Made by a program: the position numbers and the translations under genes. Under the pieces are notes generated by a model. It made no database searches and was not told where the DNA came from. It worked only from the letters and a program-made list of their open reading frames with translations. From Mycetocola lacteus (GTDB lineage Bacteria > Actinomycetota > Actinomycetes > Actinomycetales > Microbacteriaceae), in contig NZ_RCUY01000005.1 of NCBI RefSeq assembly GCF_003667575.1, positions 186,001-250,000 on the forward strand: DNA of 64,000 nt, in the 5' to 3' direction. Each line of letters opens with the position of its first letter. Within the stretch, counting starts at the first letter, position 1. Shown here in pieces: positions 1 through 8,844 of the stretch.

Positions 1-228
1 GCCCTGGGCCTTGCCCACACCACCGCGCAGAGTGCGTTCTTCCGCGGCAAAAACGTGTCCTCGAAGGTCTCCGGACTCTACTACGCCGGCGCCACCACGG
101 TTCCGGGCATCGGGTTGCCGATGTGCCTGATCAGTGCCGAGCTGGTCCTCAAGCGCCTGCGCGGGGACCGTAGCAGTGCCCCGCTGCCCGAGCCTGCCCC
201 CGCACTTGGCGATCGTGACACCGCATGA
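1..228 (+). CDS. crtI: Phytoene desaturase, C-terminal end (partial)
   Basis: Only the last 75 codons are in the window; the 5' part lies to the left. CrtI desaturates phytoene to lycopene at the membrane using FAD. The visible tail contains YYAGATTVPGIGLPMCLISA followed by an amphipathic helix, which is the C-terminal FAD-contact region of bacterial CrtI enzymes. The stop overlaps the start of the next gene (ATGA at 225-228), so it is translationally coupled to the lycopene cyclase subunits. Identity is from the motif and the neighbours; the diagnostic N-terminal dinucleotide-binding motif cannot be seen. Confidence 0.85.
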   Translation, partial: ALGLAHTTAQSAFFRGKNVSSKVSGLYYAGATTVPGIGLPMCLISAELVLKRLRGDRSSAPLPEPAPALGDRDTA

Positions 229-563
229 CCGGCGGCTATGCCCTCGCGCTGCTGATCTCGATCGGCGGCCTCGCCCTGATCGACCTGCGCCACAAACTGT
301 TTTTCTGGGCCTCCCCGATTCGCGCCGCGCTGACCCTGACCGCCGGTCTGGTCGCGTTCATCGCCTGGGATCTGTGGGCGATCCACGCGGGCATCTTCTT
401 CCGTGGTGACAGCCCACTGCTGCTGCACTGGAACCTTGCCCCCGAGTTCCCGGTCGAGGAGATCCTGTTCCTCACCCTGCTGTGCTATTCGGCGATGATC
501 CTCTACACCCTGGGCGCAAGACTGCTCACCCGCATCCGCACCCGTCGGAGCGCGGCCGCATGA
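225..563 (+). CDS. crtYe: Lycopene cyclase subunit, CrtYe-like
   Basis: Small membrane protein of 112 residues with three hydrophobic segments and the lycopene cyclase domain signature: LIDLRHKLFFW near residue 20, a WDLWAI segment near 45, and PEFPVEEILFL near 73. In actinobacteria two such half-size subunits form a heterodimer that cyclises lycopene or the C50 precursor flavuxanthin into decaprenoxanthin- or sarcinaxanthin-type pigments. It overlaps crtI by 4 nt and the next gene by 4 nt (ATGATG at 560). Which ring type (epsilon, beta or gamma) is made cannot be told from the sequence alone. Confidence 0.85.
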   Translation: MTGGYALALLISIGGLALIDLRHKLFFWASPIRAALTLTAGLVAFIAWDLWAIHAGIFFRGDSPLLLHWNLAPEFPVEEILFLTLLCYSAMILYTLGARLLTRIRTRRSAAA

Positions 564-1726
564 TGTACTGGCAGATCTGCGCGATCGTGTTGGCCGGTGG
601 CTTGGGGGTGTTTGCCCTCACCCGATCCGGAGGTGCCCGAGTCTCACTCGGTGCGGCGGCCATTTCCCTGGCCGGGCTGACAGTGGCGACCGCGGTTTTT
701 GACAACATCATGATCGCGCTGGGCCTCTTCGACTATGACCGGGACACCCTGCTCGGTCTCAACATCGGCAACGCCCCGATCGAGGACTTCACCTATCCGC
801 TGCTCGCGCTGCTGATCCTGCCCGGGGTCTGGCTTGCACTGGGAAAGCTCAGCAACGCCGACTGGCGCACGATCCTGCGATCCTCCCGCCCGGTGTCCTG
901 GATCAACACTGCCTATCCGTTTGCGGCGGCCATGCTGATCACCCGCGGCACCGTGGATGGCGAACTCATCGTGGGCACCCTGTTTTTCCTGATCCCCTAC
1001 AACCTGCTGATGTACGGGGTCAACGACGTCTTCGACTATGAGTCCGACCTGCGTAATCCGCGCAAGGGTGGCATCGAGGGCGCGGTGCTCGAGCGCCGAC
1101 TACACCGGCCGGTTCTGTGGACCGGCGCGCTGCTCGCGCTGCCGGGCTTTGTGTACCTGCTCGCGGTGGGCAGTCCCCTCTCGGGGCTGCTCCTGATCCT
1201 GTGTGTGGCCGGCGTGCTCGCCTACTCGGTGCCGCCGCTGCGCACCAAGGAGCGGGCGGTCGCCGACTCGGTGACCTCAAGCCTGCACTTTGTGGGCCCG
1301 GCGATCGTGGGTCTGGCCCTCGCCGGTGCCCAGTGGACCCCGGCGCTGATCTGCCTCCTGGTGGCGTTTTTCCTCTGGGGGGCCGCCAGCCACCTGTTTG
1401 GGGCCGTCCAGGATGTGGAGGCTGACCGCGCCGCCGGGATCTCCTCCTCGGCCACCGCCTGGGGTGCCCGGGCGGCGGCGCGGGTGTCCGTGCTGCTCTA
1501 TCTCGCGGCGGGGATCGCGGCCCTCGGCATTCCCGGTTGGGGCCGGCTCTCGGCGCTCCTGGTGATCCCGTATCTGATCGTGACCCTGCCCTCCTGGAAC
1601 ATCACCGATGCCACCGCCGAGAGCGCCAACCGTGGCTGGCGACGCTTCCTGCTGCTCAATCAGTTCACCGGGTTTGTGATCACGATGCTGCTGATCCAGT
1701 TCGCGCTGGCCACCGTGCAGGCCTAG
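560..1726 (+). CDS. Fused lycopene cyclase subunit and C50 prenyltransferase (CrtYf-CrtEb)
   Basis: 388 residues in one frame. Residues 1-100 form a second small lycopene cyclase subunit (hydrophobic segments, APIEDFTYPLLALLIL resembling the PVEE segment of CrtYe). From about residue 105 to the end is a UbiA-type prenyltransferase with the first Asp-rich motif NDVFDYESD and the second DVEADRAAG, the arrangement of lycopene elongase CrtEb, which adds dimethylallyl units to lycopene to give C50 carotenoids. In Corynebacterium glutamicum crtYf and crtEb are separate genes; here no stop separates them. Start chosen as the ATG that overlaps the crtYe stop; the next ATG at 563 is equally possible. 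Confidence 0.85.
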   Translation: MMYWQICAIVLAGGLGVFALTRSGGARVSLGAAAISLAGLTVATAVFDNIMIALGLFDYDRDTLLGLNIGNAPIEDFTYPLLALLILPGVWLALGKLSNADWRTILRSSRPVSWINTAYPFAAAMLITRGTVDGELIVGTLFFLIPYNLLMYGVNDVFDYESDLRNPRKGGIEGAVLERRLHRPVLWTGALLALPGFVYLLAVGSPLSGLLLILCVAGVLAYSVPPLRTKERAVADSVTSSLHFVGPAIVGLALAGAQWTPALICLLVAFFLWGAASHLFGAVQDVEADRAAGISSSATAWGARAAARVSVLLYLAAGIAALGIPGWGRLSALLVIPYLIVTLPSWNITDATAESANRGWRRFLLLNQFTGFVITMLLIQFALATVQA

Positions 1727-1817
1727 CCGGGGGTGTCCCCCAATTGGTAGGCACCCGGTTGGGGTCTTGACCGGGTCTCGCCCGCGCGGTGAGATGGCTC
1801 AAGACGATTGCGAGACG

Positions 1818-3071
1818 ATGATGCCCCATCCCCCCATCACCGCCCCGGATCCCGGCGCACTCATCCCCGAGGCCCCGGTCTCCAGGCGATGGATCGCCGC
1901 GTTCACGCTGGCCTGGTTCGGATACTGGATGGCCAGCCTGGTGCCGCTTCAGCTCCTGCTCCCCAGCCAGTTTCAGGCCCTGAACCCCGGTGACAAGGTC
2001 CGCGATCTGGCCATCACCAACGGCGTAGCCGGGGTCGTGGCCCTGGTGACCCTGCCGGTTTTTGGAGCGCTATGCGACCGCACCATCTCGCGCTTTGGCC
2101 GGCGCCGCCTGTGGATCGCCGGAGGCGCGTTTGTGGGTGCCCTGGCCGTGGCCCTGGTGGGCGAGCAGACGAGCACCGGCGGGGTGGTCCTGTGGTGGGC
2201 GGTGGCCACCGCGGGGGCCAGTGCGATGATGGGCGGTCTCACCGCGGTCATCGCCGACCGGGTGCCCGAGCGCCAGCGCGGCATCCTCTCGAGTGCGATC
2301 TATGGACCGCAGGCCCTCGGCGTGGTGATCGGCATCGCCGCCGTGACCCTGTTTGCCCTGCAGCTGCGCACCGCGTATCAGCTGCTGGGGATCGCCCTGG
2401 TGCTGTGCGCGATCCCGTTTGTCTGGATACACCGCGAGCGCCGCGGCATGCGCACACCCCCGCTGACCCTCTCGGCGATCGCCTCGGGACTCTGGGTCAA
2501 CCCGCGTCGGCACCCCGAGTTTGCCTGGGCGTTCGGGAGCCGCACGCTGGTCAACCTCGCCAACTCGCTGGGCACCTGCTACATGCTGTTTTTCCTCACC
2601 GACGGCCTGCAGCTGGACAGCCCCGAGGACGCCCTGCTCATCGTGACCCTGGTGTATCTGGCCGCCGCCCTCGCCTTCACCTACCTGGCCGGACTCTACT
2701 CGGACCGGACCGGACGCCAACGCGGGGTCCTGATCATCGCCGGCCTGGCCCAGGCCCTCGCGGCGGCGCTGCTGGTCTTCGCCCCGAGCTTTGTGATGGC
2801 GATCATCGCCGCCGCGTTTATCGGCGGCGGCTTCGGAGCGTCGATGTCGGTGGGCCAGGCGGTGGTGACCCGCGTACTCCCCGACGCCGAGAACCGGGCC
2901 AAGGACCTGGGCATCATGAACATCGGCCTGGTGGTGCCCACCACGATTGCGCCGCTGATCGCGGCGATCCTGATCACCACCAGCGGCGGCTACACCCTGC
3001 TGTTCGCGGCCACGGCGGTGTTCGCGCTCGGCGGGGTGTGGATGATCACCCGGCTGAAGAGCATCCGCTAG
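1818..3071 (+). CDS. MFS permease, GPH/SLC45-like
   Basis: A 12-segment major facilitator protein. The loop after segment 2 reads GALCDRTISRFGRRRLWI, the MFS motif A variant seen in glycoside-type permeases, and a related SDRTGRQRG loop follows segment 8. Residues before WIAAFTLAWFGYW are a short cytoplasmic tail. The start is uncertain: ATGs at 1794, 1818 and 1821 and a TTG at 1767 are in frame and none has a strong ribosome site. It lies 90 nt after the carotenoid genes on the same strand; it may be cotranscribed but no role in pigment production follows from the sequence. Substrate unknown. Confidence 0.75.
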   Translation: MMPHPPITAPDPGALIPEAPVSRRWIAAFTLAWFGYWMASLVPLQLLLPSQFQALNPGDKVRDLAITNGVAGVVALVTLPVFGALCDRTISRFGRRRLWIAGGAFVGALAVALVGEQTSTGGVVLWWAVATAGASAMMGGLTAVIADRVPERQRGILSSAIYGPQALGVVIGIAAVTLFALQLRTAYQLLGIALVLCAIPFVWIHRERRGMRTPPLTLSAIASGLWVNPRRHPEFAWAFGSRTLVNLANSLGTCYMLFFLTDGLQLDSPEDALLIVTLVYLAAALAFTYLAGLYSDRTGRQRGVLIIAGLAQALAAALLVFAPSFVMAIIAAAFIGGGFGASMSVGQAVVTRVLPDAENRAKDLGIMNIGLVVPTTIAPLIAAILITTSGGYTLLFAATAVFALGGVWMITRLKSIR

Positions 3072-3152
3072 GGGCTGCTCGGCCAGCCGGGAAGTTCGAG
3101 CCAAGCTGCACGGCGGGCGTGAGCGACCGGCGCGGCTGGGCCGAGGGGACCG

Positions 3153-4571
3153 CTAGCGGTGCAGCTGCACCCAGATCGCCTTCTCCCGGGTCCACTGTTC
3201 AAACGCGCGCAGCGACTTCTCGACCCCGCCGAAGCCAGACTCGCCCCAGCCACCGAACGGGCTGGTGAGGTCCCCCTCGCTGTAGGAGTTAATCGAGACC
3301 ACACCGGCGCGGATCGAGCGGGCCACGCCCAGGGCCCGGTCGATGTTCGAGGACCAGACCGACGCGGCCAGGCCGTAGGGAGTGTGATTGGCCAGCGCGA
3401 TCGCCTCGGCCTCGGTGGTGAAGGTCTGGACCGTGACGATCGGCCCGAACAGCTCCTCACTCAGGATGCGGGCATCCGCGGGAACCTGGTCCAAGACGGT
3501 GGGGGTTACATAATGCCCACCCGGAATCACCTGGACCTCCTCGCCGCCGAGCAGCACACGGGCACCGCCCGCCCGGGCCTCCTCAATCACCGCGAGCATC
3601 CGCCGGGCGGCATCGCCGTTGATCACCGGACCGATATCGGTGTTCGGGTCCTCGGGGTCGCCGACCCGCAGCGCACGCGCGGCGGCGACAAACCGGCGGG
3701 TGAACTCCTCGGCAACCGACGCCTCCACCAGGATCCGCGATCCGGCCGTGCAGTTCTGCCCGGCGGTCACAAACGCACACTCAATGGCCTGGGAAATCAG
3801 GTCCTCCCCGTAGCCCAGCGCATCGGCGAAGATAACCTGCGGACTCTTGCCTCCCATCTCCAGCGAGACCCGTTTGAGGTTGGTTTCGGCGGCCGCGGCG
3901 AGGATCACCCGACCGGTGCGGGTCGACCCGGTGAAGGAGAGCGCGCCGATGCGCGGATCCCGGGCAAGCGCCGCCCCCGTTTCGGCCCCGGTTCCCGGCA
4001 GTACCCGCAGCACACCGGCGGGGATCCCCGCCTCGAGCGCGAGCCTTTCCACGTGCAGCACCGAGCGCGGCGTGGTGTCGGCGGGCTTCAGGATCAGGGA
4101 GTTGCCCACCGCGAGCGCCGGGGCGATCTTCCAGGCGGCCATCGCCAACGGATAGTTCCAGGGCAGGATCGCGGCGACCACGCCGAAGGGTTCGCGCTCG
4201 GTCAGGGCGATGACGCCCGGGCCCGCCGGGGTGGTCTGACCGGTGAGCTTGTCCACGGCCTCGGCGAACCAGCGGATCGATTCGATCGCCCCGGGGACGT
4301 CGTTTTCCACGCATTCGCGGATCGGCTTGCCCGCGTCCTCACACTCGAGCCGGGCCAGCACGTCTGCGTCGCGCTGCATGAGGTCGGCCAGGCGCAGCAG
4401 CACCGCCGCCCGGTCCCGAGGTTCCAGGCCCGACCAAACTCCGGAGGCATAGACGCGCTCGGCGTCGCGGGCATGCTCGGAAACTTCGGCGGCCGAGACC
4501 GCGGGGATCGGGGTATCGCCGGTCGATCCGTCGCGGGGGCGCAGAAGGGGCAGGATGGCGGGCTGAGTCAC
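3153..4571 (-). CDS. NAD(P)-dependent aldehyde dehydrogenase
   Basis: 472 residues, full ALDH superfamily length. Visible are the oxyanion Asn in PWNYP (N139), the cofactor Lys in LKPADTTP (K162), the catalytic Glu in SLEMGGKSP (E238) and the nucleophile Cys in GQNCTAGSR (C274). It oxidises an aldehyde to a carboxylate. The GTG start at 4571 is chosen because GAAGGA lies just upstream; a longer reading would run into the preceding SDR gene. It is last in a leftward operon after a flavin monooxygenase and an SDR, which fits stepwise oxidation of a ketone or alcohol to an acid. Physiological substrate not known. Confidence 0.88.
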   Translation of the reverse strand: MTQPAILPLLRPRDGSTGDTPIPAVSAAEVSEHARDAERVYASGVWSGLEPRDRAAVLLRLADLMQRDADVLARLECEDAGKPIRECVENDVPGAIESIRWFAEAVDKLTGQTTPAGPGVIALTEREPFGVVAAILPWNYPLAMAAWKIAPALAVGNSLILKPADTTPRSVLHVERLALEAGIPAGVLRVLPGTGAETGAALARDPRIGALSFTGSTRTGRVILAAAAETNLKRVSLEMGGKSPQVIFADALGYGEDLISQAIECAFVTAGQNCTAGSRILVEASVAEEFTRRFVAAARALRVGDPEDPNTDIGPVINGDAARRMLAVIEEARAGGARVLLGGEEVQVIPGGHYVTPTVLDQVPADARILSEELFGPIVTVQTFTTEAEAIALANHTPYGLAASVWSSNIDRALGVARSIRAGVVSINSYSEGDLTSPFGGWGESGFGGVEKSLRAFEQWTREKAIWVQLHR

Positions 4572-4656
4572 GGAGGGGTCCTTCGGGTTGGTGGGAGCGG
4601 GCCGGGGCTGGGTAACGGGTGCGGATGCGGGCGCCGGTGCGGGTGCCGGGCTGACG

Positions 4657-5571
4657 CTACGGCTGGGTGAGTTCGGGGTGAGCCTCGCCCTCGGCGAGCC
4701 GCCAGCCGGTCTCGGTCTGGACGATGTCACCGCGGGCGGCGAGCTCCCGGACAAATTTGGCCATGCCCCGATCCCCGCGCTTGCGGAACATCGGCAGCAG
4801 GCGCGGCAGCACGTTGGGCATCGTCATGACCGCGCGCAGCAGTCGCGATTCACCGATCCGCGGATAGGCTTCGAGCCGCGGCCGATCCAGCAGGCTCATC
4901 ATGGCCTGGGCTACGCGTTCGGGCGGCTGGGGTGGATCCTGGAACTGGAGCGAGTTGCCCCCCTCGATCGCCTCCTGGCGCAGCATCCGGGTGTCGGTGG
5001 CCGAGGGCAGCACCGAGCCGACCCGGATCCCGCGGGCAGCCAGGTCGAGGCCGATCGAGAGCATTGCCCCGCGCAATCCAAACTTCGAGGCCGTATAGAT
5101 CGGGGTTTCCCCGAGCGGGAAGACTCCGCCGAGCGACACCGTGGAGATGATCCGCGGGTCGCCCGCACGCTCCAGCAGCGGGATGGCCAGCCGGGTGAGC
5201 ACCAGCGGTGCGGTGAGGTTTACGGTGAGCTCGCGCTCGATGCTCTCCACGCTGCGCTCGGCAAAGCGCTCCGAGGAGGTCATCCCGGCGTTGTTGACCA
5301 GCACGTCGATGCGGCCAAAGGTAGCCTCGATGTGCGCGATCAGCTCCTCCACCAGGTCCCGCTTGGTCAGGTCACAGCCGAGTCCCACGTGGGTACCCCC
5401 GGCGGCCGGATGCACGGGGAGGGTGGCCGCCTGAGTCACCGCGCGTTCAGCTCGAATATCCACCAGGACCACCCGGGCCCCCAGCGGCGCGATTCGGCGT
5501 GCCAGGGACATGCCGATGTCCCCGGCTCCACCGGTGATCACGATCACCTTGCCCGCATAGTTATAGGCCAT
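4657..5571 (-). CDS. Short-chain dehydrogenase/reductase
   Basis: 304 residues. Rossmann motif TGGAGDIG at 13-20, NNAG at 93-96, and the catalytic Ser146, Tyr159, Lys163 (IYTASKFG). The C-terminal 60 residues are longer than in classical SDRs and basic, as in the mycobacterial SadH-type enzymes encoded beside MymA. Only one base separates it from the monooxygenase upstream, so the two are translationally coupled. Inferred role: interconversion of a hydroxyl and carbonyl in the same substrate pathway. Confidence 0.88.
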   Translation of the reverse strand: MAYNYAGKVIVITGGAGDIGMSLARRIAPLGARVVLVDIRAERAVTQAATLPVHPAAGGTHVGLGCDLTKRDLVEELIAHIEATFGRIDVLVNNAGMTSSERFAERSVESIERELTVNLTAPLVLTRLAIPLLERAGDPRIISTVSLGGVFPLGETPIYTASKFGLRGAMLSIGLDLAARGIRVGSVLPSATDTRMLRQEAIEGGNSLQFQDPPQPPERVAQAMMSLLDRPRLEAYPRIGESRLLRAVMTMPNVLPRLLPMFRKRGDRGMAKFVRELAARGDIVQTETGWRLAEGEAHPELTQP

Positions 5572-5572
5572 C

Positions 5573-6964
5573 TCAGCGCACCCGTTCCCGGGCCGATTGC
5601 TCCCGGGCCGTTCGCCCCGATTTCGCCGCGGATCCGCCGGTCGGGGTCGTCGCCCTCGGGTCCCATCCCATCTGGGTGAAGAGCTTGCGCAGGTGCGAGG
5701 TCAGCGCGTGGGAGTCCACATAGCCGCGGTGGCGCGGGGACCGGTCAAACTTCACCCCGCCACTCAGATCGGGCCGTTCGGTGCGGATCAGGAACGCGAA
5801 GCGGGCGGCGCTGTCGGCCCCGTTCGCCCGGGCGGCCAGATAGTTGGCGATCAGCTGGGCCTGCAGGTCAAACACCTGGTAGGCACCGCTGTTGGTCTCC
5901 ACATACCCGACCCCGAAGAGCCCGGCGTGCTCGCGCGAGAACGAGCTGAGGTAGAGGTCGGGGTGCTGGGGATCACCAAAATACTCCTGCCCGTGCGGGA
6001 CCAGGTGGCGGTAGCCGGTGGCCAGCAGGATCAGGTCGAAGTCCTCGCTGCGCCCATCGGTGAAGGTCACGGTTTTGCCCGCGGTGGTTTTGATCCCCGG
6101 CCGCGCCTCGATATCCCCGTGCTGCAGGTGGTGCCAGAGCATCGAGTTGAGCACCGGATGGGTTTCAAACAGCCGGTGGTCGGGCTTTTGCAGGCCCAGC
6201 CGCTCGGGCTTGCCCATCAGCAGGCGCAGCATCGTGCCAAACACCGCCTGCTCGACCCGCTTGGGCAGGTGCGGTCCGTTTTCGGCAAACACGTCCACCG
6301 GCTGGCCAAAGATGTGCTTGGGGATAAACCAGTAGCCCCGGCGCATACTGATCACCGCTCGGTCGGCGCTGCGGGCGGCATCGCAGGCGATATCGCAGCC
6401 GGAGTTACCCGCGCCCACCACCAGCACCCGCTTGCCCTCGAACTCGTGCGGGCTGCGGTAGGTCAGCGTGTGACGCACCTCGCCGCTGAAGGTGCCGGGG
6501 ATCTCGGGCTCATTAGGGAACCACTGGGCACCGGTGCAGGAGACCACGTTGTCGTGTCTGGTCGCGGTGCCGTCGGCGCGCTCGACCAGCCAGGATCCGT
6601 CCTCCAGCTTGGTGATGTTTTTCACCGTCACCCCAAACTCGATCCTCTCGGTCAGCCCGTACGCGTCGGCGAAGGCGCGCAGGTAGGCGAGGATGTCGCG
6701 GTGGGGCGGATAGTCGGCATAGGTGTTGGGCATCGGAAAACCGTCGAACCCGGAGAGGGTACGGCTGGAGATAAAGTGCGCCGACTCGTACATGGGGGTG
6801 CCCGGGGCATCGATATCCCAGACCCCACCGGTGGCGGTATGGCGCTCGATCTGTGTATACGGGAGCCCGTGCTGGGCGAGGGCCCGGGCGACCGCCAGGC
6901 CGGCCGGGCCCGCGCCGATCACGCAGGTGTTATGCAGATTCTTGGGGAGGGCTGCGGTGCTCAT
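5573..6964 (-). CDS. Flavin-containing monooxygenase (FMO/MymA type)
   Basis: 463 residues. FAD motif VIGAGPAGLAVA (Gly17, 19, 22), NADPH motif VVGAGNSGCDIA (Gly184, 186, 189), and between them the FMO fingerprint FxGxxxHxxxY at F159, G161, H165, Y169. These enzymes use NADPH and O2 to insert oxygen into heteroatoms or ketones. The ATG at 6964 has GGAG five bases upstream and is preferred over an upstream in-frame start at 7015. First gene of the FMO-SDR-ALDH operon and divergent from an AraC regulator. The same gene types and layout occur at the mycobacterial virS-mymA locus. Confidence 0.9.
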   Translation of the reverse strand: MSTAALPKNLHNTCVIGAGPAGLAVARALAQHGLPYTQIERHTATGGVWDIDAPGTPMYESAHFISSRTLSGFDGFPMPNTYADYPPHRDILAYLRAFADAYGLTERIEFGVTVKNITKLEDGSWLVERADGTATRHDNVVSCTGAQWFPNEPEIPGTFSGEVRHTLTYRSPHEFEGKRVLVVGAGNSGCDIACDAARSADRAVISMRRGYWFIPKHIFGQPVDVFAENGPHLPKRVEQAVFGTMLRLLMGKPERLGLQKPDHRLFETHPVLNSMLWHHLQHGDIEARPGIKTTAGKTVTFTDGRSEDFDLILLATGYRHLVPHGQEYFGDPQHPDLYLSSFSREHAGLFGVGYVETNSGAYQVFDLQAQLIANYLAARANGADSAARFAFLIRTERPDLSGGVKFDRSPRHRGYVDSHALTSHLRKLFTQMGWDPRATTPTGGSAAKSGRTAREQSARERVR

Positions 6965-7057
6965 CGTGACTCCAATCGGACCGGCGGCCACGTCCTCGTG
7001 GACGCCTGCAGCCACGCTATCGCCGCGATGCCTCGATTTCGCGGGCCCCGACGGACC

Positions 7058-7089
7058 AATAGCGGACTCTAGCGGCCAGTGCTATTGTC
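7058..7089. promoter_or_regulatory. Divergent promoter region of monooxygenase operon and AraC gene
   Basis: TAGCGG occurs twice 10 bp apart (7060-7065, 7070-7075), a helical-turn direct repeat as bound by AraC-type regulators, and AATAGC (7058) is matched by GCTATT (7081). TATTGT at 7083-7088 lies 6 nt before the AraC ATG, which fits a -10 element of a leaderless transcript. Sites are seen; binding is inferred. Confidence 0.45.
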
Positions 7090-7094
7090 TGTTC

Positions 7095-8153
7095 ATGGCC
7101 GATTTGATCTCCAGGGGCACCACGCCAACCCCACCCGCAGGCGCGATCTCGGCCGCCATCGCGCCCAATATCCTGCGCTATCTGGCTCGGGTGTCCGGGG
7201 AGCTCGGCGTCACCCTCGGTGACGCCCTGGACCGCGTCGGCCTCACCCCGGACCTCCTAGACAGTCCCGAGCTACGGGTTTCCTTTCGCCAGGGGGACGC
7301 GGTCATTCGCGCGGCGCTTACGCGCAGCCCACGCGCGGACCTGGGCCTCCTGGTGGGCACCGCGCAGCACATCGCCGCCTCGGGACCTGTGGGGTTTGGG
7401 ATGATGACGGCCCCCACGCTGATCGACGCGATCCGGCTGGGTATCGAGTTTCAAAACCTGGCCGGATCGATGGTGGTGTGGAGTGTGCGCGAAGACGGGA
7501 CCTACACCCACGTCCGGGCCGAGCTCACGGCGGTCTCGGCGGACGATCCGGTGGGCCGCTTTCTGATCGAGGAGGGCATCGCCAACATCACCCGAATGGT
7601 GCGCACGGCTCTCGACCCCGGTTTCCATCCGGCCCGGGTGAGCTTTGCCTGTGCACAGCCCCCGTATGCCGCCGAGTATCGCGCGCTCTTTCGCTGTCCG
7701 GTGACCTTCGACGCGCCCCACACCGAGTGGACGCTGCCCGCCGGATGGTCCTCGCGCGCGCTCCCCGGTGCCGATCCCTGGGTCCATGCCCAGATGCGCG
7801 CCCTGCTGAGCGAGCTGACCACCCGCATCGGAGATCGACAGGAACTCTATCGACTCCTGGAAGCCCGAATCGCCCGCGCACTGCCGGACATTCCGGCAAT
7901 CGGCGCGGCCGCCCGCGCGCTCCACCTGACCGAGCGGACCCTTCGGCGTCGACTCGCCGAGCTCGGCACCACCTTCGCGGAGATTGTCGACGGGGTGCGC
8001 CGCGAACGCGCGCTGCACCTGCTGGAGGAAAACGTGCTTCCGCTGATCCAGATCAGCGCGGAGCTGGGGTTCGCGGATGAGCGCTCGCTGCGCCGTGCGT
8101 GCGTGCGCTGGACGGGACACTCCCCCGCGCGGCTCCGCGGCACGCGGGGCTAG
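7095..8153 (+). CDS. AraC family regulator, VirS-like
   Basis: 352 residues. The N-terminal two thirds match the Arabinose_bd-type ligand domain found in VirS/OruR regulators (QGDAVIRAAL, IGFMM-like PVGFGMMTAPTLIDAIR). The C-terminal 80 residues hold two helix-turn-helices (LTERTLRRRLAELG and ISAELGFADERSLRRA) typical of HTH_18. Likely activates the divergent monooxygenase operon. Start set at the ATG 6 nt after a -10-like TATTGT, i.e. probably leaderless; upstream in-frame codons overlap the divergent gene. Confidence 0.88.
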   Translation: MADLISRGTTPTPPAGAISAAIAPNILRYLARVSGELGVTLGDALDRVGLTPDLLDSPELRVSFRQGDAVIRAALTRSPRADLGLLVGTAQHIAASGPVGFGMMTAPTLIDAIRLGIEFQNLAGSMVVWSVREDGTYTHVRAELTAVSADDPVGRFLIEEGIANITRMVRTALDPGFHPARVSFACAQPPYAAEYRALFRCPVTFDAPHTEWTLPAGWSSRALPGADPWVHAQMRALLSELTTRIGDRQELYRLLEARIARALPDIPAIGAAARALHLTERTLRRRLAELGTTFAEIVDGVRRERALHLLEENVLPLIQISAELGFADERSLRRACVRWTGHSPARLRGTRG

Positions 8154-8244
8154 GGTCGGGCCGGCGGTGAGGCACGCGGGGCGAGTTCCGACCCTGCGGT
8201 TCGACGCCCAAGGTGACTACCGTGCCGACCGCTCGGCACGCGGG

Positions 8245-8751
8245 CTAGTGCAGCAGCACGGCCTTGAGGATCGCGATCCCCGCACACGCGACCGCGAGTC
8301 CGATCCCGGTCAGCAGCGAGCGCAGCGACGCCTTCTTATTACGGAGGTGCCCCAACACCAGGCCGAGGAAGCCCATCCGCACCACGGTCACTGCGATCGC
8401 CAGACCAAGCGCCAGCGGCGCCGAGATCCAGCCCCAGGCCGCGGCCGCAAGCAGCAGTGCGGGGGTTGTGGTCGCCGAGACGATGGGCAGGGCGTTGCGC
8501 AGCTCGTGCCGAACCATCTCGCGGCTGGGTTTGGCGTCGTAGCGCACCCGCTCGCCGAGCGATTCGGCAAAGGTGTGCGCGAGGTAGGTGGTGAATCCGG
8601 TGGCCAGCACGATGACCGCCGCCCGTCCGTGCGCAACCTCGTCGGGATGCTGGCTCACCAGCGCGGCTAGAACCAGCAGGTTTCCGTAGACATAGGCGGA
8701 GATTCGAGTGGCGGCATCGGATCGGGACAGCTCGGAACGGTTCTTGCGCAT
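8245..8751 (-). CDS. Conserved small integral membrane protein
   Basis: 168 residues with four or five predicted membrane segments (around 22-35, 45-60, 95-115, 118-136 and 147-166). The first half is a helix-rich segment ending in a charged loop (ERVRYDAKPSREMVRHELRN). No catalytic motif recognised and no family assigned. It stands alone between the AraC gene and an SDR gene, transcribed leftward. Possibly a regulator-like or channel-like membrane protein, but nothing in the sequence decides this. Confidence 0.7.
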   Translation of the reverse strand: MRKNRSELSRSDAATRISAYVYGNLLVLAALVSQHPDEVAHGRAAVIVLATGFTTYLAHTFAESLGERVRYDAKPSREMVRHELRNALPIVSATTTPALLLAAAAWGWISAPLALGLAIAVTVVRMGFLGLVLGHLRNKKASLRSLLTGIGLAVACAGIAILKAVLLH

Positions 8752-8844
8752 TCCCCCATTCTCCCGCAGGTTTGACGGTCCACGAGCACACGAGCGTGCC
8801 CGGGGTGACTCCAGCGCGGCCCCACCCCGGGCACGGGTACGAAC

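Noticed and set aside
2070..3104. Long antisense frames over the MFS permease
   Set aside because: Composition typical of reverse-frame GC bias (Gly, Arg, His rich); no motif and no start context.
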